Assembly: GCA_903918025.1 (NCBI GenBank)
Contig: CAIXCS010000203.1
Span: 1-39,800 of the forward strand
Direction: 5' to 3'
DNA length: 39,800 bases
Source of the DNA: an uncultured Actinomycetes bacterium
Lineage (GTDB): Bacteria; Actinomycetota; Acidimicrobiia; Acidimicrobiales; RAAP-2
A program made the position numbers and the translations under genes. This document shows, one piece after another, positions 25,889 through 33,688 of this stretch. The notes beneath the pieces are model-generated. The model saw nothing but the letters and a program-made list of their open reading frames with translations. It was not told the origin of the DNA and did no database searches. The stretch's first letter is position 1. Every line of letters starts with the position of its first letter.

Positions 25889-27025
25889 TCAGGCGCTGGC
25901 GAGCGCCGCACCAATGGTGCGAAGTTGATCGGTTGGTCCACCGAGGGTCACGAGCAGTTGACGCGTCAGCATGAAATACCGATGGAGCGGGTAGTCCCGG
26001 TCCACCCCAACGCCGCCATGCACGTGAACGCAGGCATGCACCACGCGGTCGGCGCCTTCTGACGCCCAGTACTTCGCCGCAGCGATCTCCTTGGTTGCTT
26101 CGAGGCCCTCTGCGATTCTTGAGGATGCCTGAAGCGCGGTAAGCGAAATTGCCTCCGCGTCAACGTAGGCATCAGCCACACGTTGGCCAACGGCCTGGAA
26201 GGTGGCAATCGCCTTGCCGAACTGCTCGCGGGTCTTGGTGTAGTCCGCCGCCAACTTGAGCGACGCTGCTGTTGCACCAGCTTCGAGGCAACACAGCGCA
26301 ACGGTGTAGCGATCAACCATCGACGACACAATCGCTGATCCATTTGAAGAGGAACCACCGAGGAGTGCGGCGGATCCAACTTGAACACCTTCGAGAGCTA
26401 TGTGCGCTTCTTCCGTCCAGGTGGCCATCTGCTTCGTGACGGTCACGCCCGGCAAGGTCGTGTCAACGACGAAGACGGTGACCTTCCCATCGAGCGTTGC
26501 AGGGATCAGGACAAGGTTGGCCCGAAGTCCACCGGGAACACAGGCCTTCACGCCATTCAAGAGGAACCCATCGCCGTCTCGGGTTGCCGTCGTCTTTGGA
26601 GCGACCGTGCCGCGGTCGACGCGAGCACCTCGATCTTCCATCAAGGCACCCGTGCCGAGCACGGAACCATCAAGAAGGCCGGGCAAGTAGGTCGCTTGCT
26701 GGTCAGCCGTGCCAAACAAGTAGATCGGGGCAATGGCGAGCTGTGTCTGCTCGGAATACGGGACGTAGGCAGCTGTCAAACCAAGCTGACGAATGACTTC
26801 GGCCGTTGCGACGAAATCAAGTCCATCTCCACCTTGAGCCTCGTCGACCTCGAGCCCGAGAAGGCCTGCGCCAGCAAGTTCCTTCCACAGGCGCGTGTCA
26901 AAGGGACCGTTCGGGTCGCGATCGAGCTCCATGGCTCGCATGGATTCGTGGGTAGCGATCTCCGAACTGAGCCTTGCGCTCAGGTCCTTTGCCGCTTGCT
27001 GCTCTTCAGTCAGGGAAAAGTCCAT
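25889..27025 (-). CDS. Acyl-CoA dehydrogenase subunit, heteromeric FadE26/FadE27 (ChsE4/ChsE5) type
   Basis: MDFSLTEEQQAAKDLSARLSSEIA...; C-terminal VHACVHVHGGVGVDRDYPLHRYFMLTRQLLVTLGGPTDQLRTIGAALA, same architecture as 15595-16734. Confidence 0.85.
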   Translation of the reverse strand: MDFSLTEEQQAAKDLSARLSSEIATHESMRAMELDRDPNGPFDTRLWKELAGAGLLGLEVDEAQGGDGLDFVATAEVIRQLGLTAAYVPYSEQTQLAIAPIYLFGTADQQATYLPGLLDGSVLGTGALMEDRGARVDRGTVAPKTTATRDGDGFLLNGVKACVPGGLRANLVLIPATLDGKVTVFVVDTTLPGVTVTKQMATWTEEAHIALEGVQVGSAALLGGSSSNGSAIVSSMVDRYTVALCCLEAGATAASLKLAADYTKTREQFGKAIATFQAVGQRVADAYVDAEAISLTALQASSRIAEGLEATKEIAAAKYWASEGADRVVHACVHVHGGVGVDRDYPLHRYFMLTRQLLVTLGGPTDQLRTIGAALASA

Positions 27026-27033
27026 CGTCGCTC

Positions 27034-28209
27034 CTAGCGTCCGAGCCGCGGTAGGCCAAGGCCAAAGGTCGCGATCAGGTCTCGTTGAATCTCGTTGGTT
27101 CCGCCACCAAAGGTCAGGATCACCATTGAGCGGTAGTACATCTCAAGTCGGCCGAGCAGCACGGCTTGCGCTGACTCACGCTGAAGGGTGCCGGCTTGAC
27201 CAACCACTTCGGTGAGCGCCTTAAAGGCGCGAAGGTAAAACTCCGTGCCGAACACCTTGATCGAACTCGCATCGGCAACGTCCAGGTGCCCTTGCGTTGC
27301 CTGCCAAGCGACCTTCCAGTTGATGAGTCGCAGATACTCCAATTCGGCGTAGACACGACCAAGGTGGACTTGCACCCACTCTTGATCGGCGACCGCACGA
27401 CCATCCTCGAGCTTCGTTGCCTTTGCCCATGCCGTCACATCACCGAGAATTCGGTCAATGATTCCGGGGGAACACAAGGTGACCCGCTCGTGGTTCAACT
27501 GATTGGTGATGAGGGTCCAACCATTGTTCTCACCGCCAACGAGATTGGCTGCTGGAACCCGCACGTCTTCATAGAAGACGTAGTTGATGTCATGGGTTCC
27601 CATGAGTCGCATTGGCACGATGCGAATGCCGGGAGTGTCCATTGGCACGATGATCATCGAAATGCCCTTGTGCTTCTTTGCATCAGGGTCGGTCCGGACA
27701 GCGAGCCAGCAGTAGTCGGCGCCATTGGCAAGCGACGTGTAGATCTTTGAACCGTTAATGATGTACTCCTCACCATCACGAACGGCCTTCGTCTGGAGTG
27801 AGGCAAGGTCAGTTCCAGATTCAGGTTCGGTATAGCCAATACAGAAGTGAATATCACCTGCCAAGATTCCAGGCAGGAATCGTTGCTTCTGCTCGGGCGT
27901 ACCGAACTGCATGATCGTTGGTCCAACGGTATTGATGGTGAGCATCGGGACTGGTGCACCCGAGCGCATTGACTCATCAAAGAAGATGAATTGCTCAATG
28001 GCAGAACGACCCTGTCCACCCCACTCTTTCGGCCAGCCAATGCCGAGCCAACCATCGGTAGCCATCTGCTTGACCACACTGCGGACATCTGGACCAATGC
28101 CGTGACCTTCCGACAACTTCGCCTCAACCTCTGGCGTGAGTAGCTCGTCGTAGTAGGCCCGCAACTCCGTCCGGAGTGCTTCTTGCTCCTCGGTGTACCC
28201 GATCTGCAT
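27034..28209 (-). CDS. Acyl-CoA dehydrogenase subunit, heteromeric FadE26/FadE27 (ChsE4/ChsE5) type, partner of the preceding gene
   Basis: Likely ATG 28209 (MQIGYTEEQEALRTELRAYYDELLTPEVEAKL...); WLGIGWPKEWGGQGRSAIEQFIFFDESMRSGAPVPMLTINTVGPTIMQFG; ILTFGGGTNEIQRDLIATFGLGLPR. Close paralogue of 17762-18940. Confidence 0.88.
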   Translation of the reverse strand: MQIGYTEEQEALRTELRAYYDELLTPEVEAKLSEGHGIGPDVRSVVKQMATDGWLGIGWPKEWGGQGRSAIEQFIFFDESMRSGAPVPMLTINTVGPTIMQFGTPEQKQRFLPGILAGDIHFCIGYTEPESGTDLASLQTKAVRDGEEYIINGSKIYTSLANGADYCWLAVRTDPDAKKHKGISMIIVPMDTPGIRIVPMRLMGTHDINYVFYEDVRVPAANLVGGENNGWTLITNQLNHERVTLCSPGIIDRILGDVTAWAKATKLEDGRAVADQEWVQVHLGRVYAELEYLRLINWKVAWQATQGHLDVADASSIKVFGTEFYLRAFKALTEVVGQAGTLQRESAQAVLLGRLEMYYRSMVILTFGGGTNEIQRDLIATFGLGLPRLGR

Positions 28210-28252
28210 CCCAAATCCCCCAAGTGGCAATCCAAGGCATTTGCCCGGAAAC

Positions 28253-28266
28253 GAGAACACGTTACA
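28253..28266. promoter_or_regulatory. KstR-like operator with one mismatch, GAGAACACGTTACA
   Basis: Fits TNNAACNNGTTNNA except the first T is G; between divergent ACAD and thiolase genes. Confidence 0.55.
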
Positions 28267-28373
28267 GTCACCGCTACCCCCAGTACCACTGGCCTCCCTG
28301 AGGCCCCGCGTAAGTCGCTACGCTTACCCCCGGCGTCCAATGAGGACGACCCCCAAACCTCCGAGGAGTCACC

Positions 28374-29579
28374 ATGCCTGAAGCCGTCATCGTCGCCACG
28401 GGACGCACCCCGATTGGCCGAGCCGTCAAAGGCTCACTCAAGGACTGTCGACCCGACGACCTCGCCGGTCTTGCGGTTCGTGAAGTCCTCGCCAAGATCC
28501 CTCAGCTCGACCCAAACAGCGTTGAAGACCTCATCCTTGGCTGCGGACAGCCCGGTGGCGAAGGCGGCTACAACATCGCTCGCGTCGCTGCGATGTTGGC
28601 CGGTCTCGACAATGTTCCCGGCGTCACCGTCAACCGTTACTGCTCATCGTCGCTCCAGTCGATCCGCATGGCCGCTCACGCAATTCGTGCGGGCGAAGGT
28701 GACGTCTTCGTCGCCGCCGGTGTTGAAACCGTCAGCCGTTACTTCAACGGCGCCGCCGACACCGGCCCACACAACCCATTGTTCGCTGAAGCCGAGGCAC
28801 GCACCGCAGCTCGTGGCAGTGCCGTCACGACGCCATGGACGCCTCCGGGCCACATGGGTGACATCTACATCGCCATGGGTCAAACTGCCGAGAACGTCGT
28901 CGAGTTCGAAGGCGTGACCCGTGAAGAGATGGATGCATTCGCATTCCAGTCCCAGCAGCGTGCCGCAGCGGCAATCGCCCGTGGCTTCTTTGAGCGAGAG
29001 ATCATTCCCGTCACCTTGGCTGACGGCACCGTCGTTTCAACTGACGACTGCCCTCGTCCTCAAACGACCCTCGAAGGTCTTGCCGGCCTTCAGCCAGCGT
29101 TCCGTGCTGGCGGCTCAGTGACCGCAGGAAATGCCTGCCCACTCAATGACGGCGCTGCCGCCGTCGTCGTCATGTCCGACAGCAAGGCCAAGCAGCTTGG
29201 CATCAAGCCACTTGCTCGAATCGTTGCTTCAGGCGTTTCGGGTCTCAATCCAGAGATCATGGGACTTGGACCAATTGAGGCCATCCGTCAGACGCTTGCA
29301 CGCGCCGGCATGACCATTGACCAGATCGACCTCGTTGAAATCAACGAAGCCTTTGCTGCTCAGGTCATTCCTTCGGCCAAGCACCTTGGCATCTCAATGG
29401 ACCGGCTCAATGTGAACGGTGGAGCCATTGCGCTCGGCCACCCATTCGGTCAAACCGGTGCACGCATCATGACCACGCTGCTCAACGGTCTCGAAGACTC
29501 CGGCAAGCAGTACGGCCTTGAGTCAATGTGTGTTGGTGGCGGTCAAGGAATGGCGATGATTGTTGAGCGCCTCAACTAA
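28374..29579 (+). CDS. Thiolase (acetyl-CoA acetyltransferase family)
   Basis: MPEAVIVATGRTPIGRAVKGSLKD...VNRYCSSSLQSIRMAAHAI..., EINEAFAAQ, NVNGGAIALGHPFGQTGARIMTTLLNGL, SMCVGGGQGMAMIVERLN. Confidence 0.93.
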   Translation: MPEAVIVATGRTPIGRAVKGSLKDCRPDDLAGLAVREVLAKIPQLDPNSVEDLILGCGQPGGEGGYNIARVAAMLAGLDNVPGVTVNRYCSSSLQSIRMAAHAIRAGEGDVFVAAGVETVSRYFNGAADTGPHNPLFAEAEARTAARGSAVTTPWTPPGHMGDIYIAMGQTAENVVEFEGVTREEMDAFAFQSQQRAAAAIARGFFEREIIPVTLADGTVVSTDDCPRPQTTLEGLAGLQPAFRAGGSVTAGNACPLNDGAAAVVVMSDSKAKQLGIKPLARIVASGVSGLNPEIMGLGPIEAIRQTLARAGMTIDQIDLVEINEAFAAQVIPSAKHLGISMDRLNVNGGAIALGHPFGQTGARIMTTLLNGLEDSGKQYGLESMCVGGGQGMAMIVERLN

Positions 29580-29603
29580 ATCCTTCTGCACCCAGTCGTG
29601 AGC

Positions 29604-29633
29604 AAAGGCCCGGACCATTTGGTCCGGGCCTTT
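29604..29633 (+). terminator. Rho-independent terminator after thiolase
   Basis: AAAGGCCCGGACC-ATTT-GGTCCGGGCCTTT: 13-bp perfect stem with A/T-flanked ends, 25 bp after the stop. Confidence 0.88.
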
Positions 29634-29688
29634 GTGCGTCTCGAACTCTTGAACAAGACGTTCTTCCAATTCACGCGTGCGATGCAGC

Positions 29689-30711
29689 TCAACCTCGAGC
29701 GACGGCCTGCTTCATCTCCACAATTGCAGGGACGGGGCCCGGGTCAATGCCAACGTGCCTCGCCAACGCGAGGGAGATGCGGTCACTCAGGCCAACAAGG
29801 TCCATGAACTGATCAAGCTCGCCCGATCCTGTTGCTTCCAAGGTGATCCGATGGGCAACTAACTCGTCGAGCATCTCGGCAAAGACCTTCCTCCGGATGG
29901 CATCTTCAGGGGCTTCAGCCGAAACGACCACCTCAATGGCAGTGAAGACTTGTCGGGTGAGATCTCCACATTGACCAAACCCCGCAACGGTCGAATAGGC
30001 AATGCCGGGATAGCCGAGACTCAACGCAAGCGTCTTGGCATTTTCTTCGATCTGTGCGGCAAGTCGTTCTGCTGCAACGACGCCGAGCGGTCCGCTTCCG
30101 AGCGTGAGGATCAAGGTTCGGTCGATCTGTCGAGCGATCTTGTCGAGGTCTTGGGTTTCAGCTTGGTACCGCACCCGTAGTCGTTCAATCCCGTTATGGA
30201 TCTGAAGGTCCAAACTGGCTGCCTCGATTGGTTCGAGCAATGAAGAACAGGCAGAGAGCGAAGAGAGCACAGTTTGTAGATATGCCCACCGCGGCCCAGG
30301 GGCTGCGCCATCCAGAGGGATCACGCGACCCCCACGTTGAATGACCTCATCCACCATTGGGCCACGTGCAGCCAGCAGAACGACGGTTGCGCCGCTCGCT
30401 GCAGCCCGTCGCAAGTGCGCACCTGTCTCGGGCGTGTCACCGGCGAAGCTCACGCCGAGCACGAGCGCTGTCGAAGGAAAGTGCACGAACTCGTGCCCAC
30501 GCAAGCGAACAATTGGCAGTCGAACTCGAGGGCTCAGCCAAGCGGTGACCGCATCGAGCGCTCCCCCGAGGGCGCCTGTACCAACCAGATACAGCGCAGT
30601 TGGTGGTCGCTCAACGGGAATCGGCGCAACGGTTCCAAAACTTCGCTCGAGGAGCGACGCGAGTTCGTCCACGTACTTCTCGCAACCAAGACTGTCTTGA
30701 GGCTGCTCCAT
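29689..30711 (-). CDS. SIS-domain protein, phosphoglucose/phosphomannose isomerase-like
   Basis: ALYLVGTGALGGALDAV..., ALVLGVSFAGDTPETGAHLRRAAASGATVVLLA; downstream of manB and Trm112, a common actinobacterial order. Confidence 0.78.
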   Translation of the reverse strand: MEQPQDSLGCEKYVDELASLLERSFGTVAPIPVERPPTALYLVGTGALGGALDAVTAWLSPRVRLPIVRLRGHEFVHFPSTALVLGVSFAGDTPETGAHLRRAAASGATVVLLAARGPMVDEVIQRGGRVIPLDGAAPGPRWAYLQTVLSSLSACSSLLEPIEAASLDLQIHNGIERLRVRYQAETQDLDKIARQIDRTLILTLGSGPLGVVAAERLAAQIEENAKTLALSLGYPGIAYSTVAGFGQCGDLTRQVFTAIEVVVSAEAPEDAIRRKVFAEMLDELVAHRITLEATGSGELDQFMDLVGLSDRISLALARHVGIDPGPVPAIVEMKQAVARG

Positions 30712-30722
30712 GATCCTCGAGG

Positions 30723-30983
30723 TCAGTGCGAGCTAGGGCCGTGAGAAACCGACGCGCCGGTCTCAACGCCCTTGCCCTTTGCAATGGCCGCATCAAGCCG
30801 TTTCGCCGTTTCATCGTCGACGTCAGTCGCCTCGCTCGGCAGCAGCACTGGAATGGTGCCTTCTACTCGAAACGACTTCTTGAGACGCGGGTTGTAGAGG
30901 AGTTCTTCGGCTTCGAAGTAGCGGAGGGGTTCCTTATCCAATGGGCAAGCGAGAAGGCCGACGAGAAATGGGTCGAGTGGCAT
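30723..30983 (-). CDS. Trm112 family protein
   Basis: MPLDPFLVGLLACPLDKEPLRYFEAEELLYNPRLKKSFRVEGTIPVLLPSEA. Confidence 0.88.
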   Translation of the reverse strand: MPLDPFLVGLLACPLDKEPLRYFEAEELLYNPRLKKSFRVEGTIPVLLPSEATDVDDETAKRLDAAIAKGKGVETGASVSHGPSSH

Positions 30984-30996
30984 GGGAACTCCGGAG

Positions 30997-32382
30997 TTAG
31001 TTGGGGTTAGAAAGCAGTGTACGGATCATTTCTTGGACTTCCTTCACGTGGAGGGAGACCATCTCCGGCGTTGGGGCTTCGAGATTCAGACGGAGGAGCG
31101 GTTCGGTATTTGAGGGCCGGAGGTTGAACCACCAGTCGTCATACGTTGCGGTGAGCCCGTCGAGATGATCAAGGATGGCGTTCGTTCCTTGAAGGTGCGC
31201 CGCTACTGCAGCCACCGCTGCAGAAGGACTCGGCACCTCGGTATTGATCTCGCCTGATGCGCTGTAGCGGGCATAGGGCAGCGCGAGTTCGGACAACGAC
31301 TTTCCGGTTGTTCCCATGAGTTCGAGCACCACCATTGCCGTGATGATCCCCGAATCCGCATTGAAGTTGTCTCGGTAGTAGTAGTGACCTGAGTGTTCTC
31401 CACCGAAGATGGCACTCGTCCGCTGCATCTCTGCCTTGATGAAGGAGTGGCCAACGCGCGTCTTGACGGCGGTTCCGCCCTGGGCCTCGACGACCTCCGG
31501 AACGACCTTGCTGCAAATCAGGTTGTAAAGAATCGTTGCCCCAGGGTGCTTCGTCAGCATCGCATCGGCGACCATTGCCGTCGTGAGTGAACCTGAAACA
31601 CCTTCAGCATGCTCATCAACGAGGAACACCCGGTCGGCATCGCCATCAAAGGCAAGCCCAATGTCCGCACCGCGTTCGAGCACTGCTTGTTGCAAGGCAA
31701 CGAGATTTTCGGGCTGAATTGGGTCGGCGGGGTGGTTCGGAAACGTCCCATCAAGCTCTGGATAGAGGATCTCGACCTCAAAGGGAAGTCCAGCCATCAC
31801 GAGTGGGACGACAAGACCGCCCATGCCATTGGCGGTGTCGGCAATGATCTTGAGCGGCCGCAGTGCCCCAACGTCAATGAATGAGTGGACATGCTTTACC
31901 CACTCCCCCAAAAGATCACGCTCCGATACGTCTGGAATGGCATGTGGGGGCGGACTGGCGAGGAAACCTTCGGTGAGAGCCTGGATCTCCGCTAGTCCGG
32001 TGTCTTGACCAATTGGACGAGCACCTGCGTAACAAAGTTTGACGCCGTTGTACTGGGCTGGGTTGTGACTTGCCGTGAACATCGCCCCAGGCGCATTGAG
32101 GTGTCCGGCAGCGAAGTAGAGAAAATCGGTCGAGGCCATTCCGAGGTCGATAATGCCAACGCCTTGTGTCGCGGCCCCTTCAGCGAATGCCGCCGTTAAT
32201 TCGACTCCAGAGGCGCGCATATCGCGTGCCACCAGCAGCGTCGGGACCGCACAGTGCTTGGCAACGGCGGCGCCAAGTGCTCGGATGAGCGTTCCGTCGA
32301 TCTGGTCTGGGTAGGTCCCCCGGATGTCGTAAGCCTTGAACACCGCGTCAGTTCTCGCCACGGCGCTCACCCTAGTTCGCAT
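30997..32382 (-). CDS. manB: Phosphomannomutase/phosphoglucomutase
   Basis: Likely ATG 32382 (MRTRVSAVARTDAVFKAYDIRGTYPDQIDGTLIRALGAAVA...); active-site MFTASHNPAQYNGVKLC, metal loop LAFDGDADRVFLVDE, GGEHSGHYYYRDNFNADSGI, LRPSNTEPLLRLN. Confidence 0.93.
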   Translation of the reverse strand: MRTRVSAVARTDAVFKAYDIRGTYPDQIDGTLIRALGAAVAKHCAVPTLLVARDMRASGVELTAAFAEGAATQGVGIIDLGMASTDFLYFAAGHLNAPGAMFTASHNPAQYNGVKLCYAGARPIGQDTGLAEIQALTEGFLASPPPHAIPDVSERDLLGEWVKHVHSFIDVGALRPLKIIADTANGMGGLVVPLVMAGLPFEVEILYPELDGTFPNHPADPIQPENLVALQQAVLERGADIGLAFDGDADRVFLVDEHAEGVSGSLTTAMVADAMLTKHPGATILYNLICSKVVPEVVEAQGGTAVKTRVGHSFIKAEMQRTSAIFGGEHSGHYYYRDNFNADSGIITAMVVLELMGTTGKSLSELALPYARYSASGEINTEVPSPSAAVAAVAAHLQGTNAILDHLDGLTATYDDWWFNLRPSNTEPLLRLNLEAPTPEMVSLHVKEVQEMIRTLLSNPN

Positions 32383-32450
32383 GCTGAGCAAAGCGGAGTC
32401 CTCCCTCGTGCCTCGGAGGCCCATGGGTGCCGAACTACGGTGGCACCGTG

Positions 32451-33158
32451 ATGTTCCAACGTTCCGCACTCATCGTCTCGCTCCTCTCGGTGGCCTTCCT
32501 CGCCTCATCGTGTGGTCAGACTTCCGCCTCGGCCACGGTTGGAAAACTCGAACAGGCAGTACTTGACGCAAAGGCCGTGACGATTGACGACGTCGCAACG
32601 CTCTCTGGATCGACTTCCACGCTGGCGGGGGTTGTCGGAACGTCAACGACCTATGTGTCGCTCACCACGAGCCCCACTGGCGGCACCGTCCGCATTTTGC
32701 ATGTGGGCAACCGCTTCTATGTCTCGGGTCAACCCGCGGCGCTCGCAGCACTCCTTGGAAAGACCGCTGCTTCCTACGCTCCGCTCAATGGGGAGGCGGT
32801 CGCGCTCGAGGCAAGCGACTCTCCCTACAAGTCACTTTCCTTGAGCCTGAGTCTCGAAGGTCTGGTGAACCCGTATTTGGCCAAGGTGCCACACCTTTCG
32901 AAACTTCTTGCAACGGCCAGTTCGCCTGCGTCAACCGTGCTCTCGGGTCCTTGGACTACTTCGGGCCCGACGAATGGGTGGAAGGGTTTGACCTCGCTCA
33001 GGATTGACCCTGATACTTCGCTTCCTCGCAGCGGCCTTGTCGAACTGCACCATGGAAAGGGCATTGCCACGAGGGCGGCCGTCTTTCGTGCTTGGGGAAC
33101 AGAGCCAAACGTGACGGCACCGACGATTTCAGTTCCCTTCGGGAGCCTTCCCGGATGA
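32451..33158 (+). CDS. Putative lipoprotein
   Basis: ATG 32451: MFQRSALIVSLLSVAFLASSCGQTSAS... signal peptide with lipobox LASSC. Confidence 0.7.
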   Translation: MFQRSALIVSLLSVAFLASSCGQTSASATVGKLEQAVLDAKAVTIDDVATLSGSTSTLAGVVGTSTTYVSLTTSPTGGTVRILHVGNRFYVSGQPAALAALLGKTAASYAPLNGEAVALEASDSPYKSLSLSLSLEGLVNPYLAKVPHLSKLLATASSPASTVLSGPWTTSGPTNGWKGLTSLRIDPDTSLPRSGLVELHHGKGIATRAAVFRAWGTEPNVTAPTISVPFGSLPG

Positions 33159-33688
33159 CTGGACTGACCGTTTGGCTCACCGGACTCCCAGGATCGGGGA
33201 AGTCAACAACTGCCGATGGCCTGCTCGACCGCTTGAAGTCCCTTGGCATTGTTGGAAGCATTCTCGACGGCGATGATCTTCGTTCTGGGCTCAATGCCGA
33301 TTTGGGATTTAGTGACCATGATCGAAACGAGAGTGTCCGACGGGCAGGTGAAGTCGCCATTCTTCTCGCCAATGCCAATGACCAAGTGGTCATTGTCTCG
33401 TTGGTTTCACCGCTCAAGTCAGCACGAGACGCAGTCAGGTCTCGTCACGAGCAAGCTGGTGTCGACTTCATCGAGGTGTATATCGCTGCATCACTGGAAG
33501 TTTGTGAAGCGCGCGACCCAAAACAGCTCTATGCCCGCGCTCGACGCGGAGAAGTCCTCCACATGACCGGCATCGATTCTCCCTACGAGCCGCCAACGTC
33601 TCCTGAGGTCACGCTCGCAACCGGATCGGTCGAGGCAGCAACCTCAATTGGTGAACTCGAGCGCTTTGTTCTCTCTCGTCGTCGCTGA
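33155..33688 (+). CDS. cysC: Adenylylsulfate kinase
   Basis: ATG 33155 (ATGA overlap): MTGLTVWLTGLPGSGKSTTADGLLDRL...ILDGDDLRSGLNADLGFSDHDRNESVRRAGEVAILL...MTGIDSPYEPPTSPEVTLATG. Confidence 0.93.
   Translation: MTGLTVWLTGLPGSGKSTTADGLLDRLKSLGIVGSILDGDDLRSGLNADLGFSDHDRNESVRRAGEVAILLANANDQVVIVSLVSPLKSARDAVRSRHEQAGVDFIEVYIAASLEVCEARDPKQLYARARRGEVLHMTGIDSPYEPPTSPEVTLATGSVEAATSIGELERFVLSRRR

Noticed and set aside
28183-28917. 244-aa plus-strand ORF
   Set aside because: Alternative frame through the KstR-like site and thiolase 5' half; Ser/Pro/Thr-rich without domain signature.
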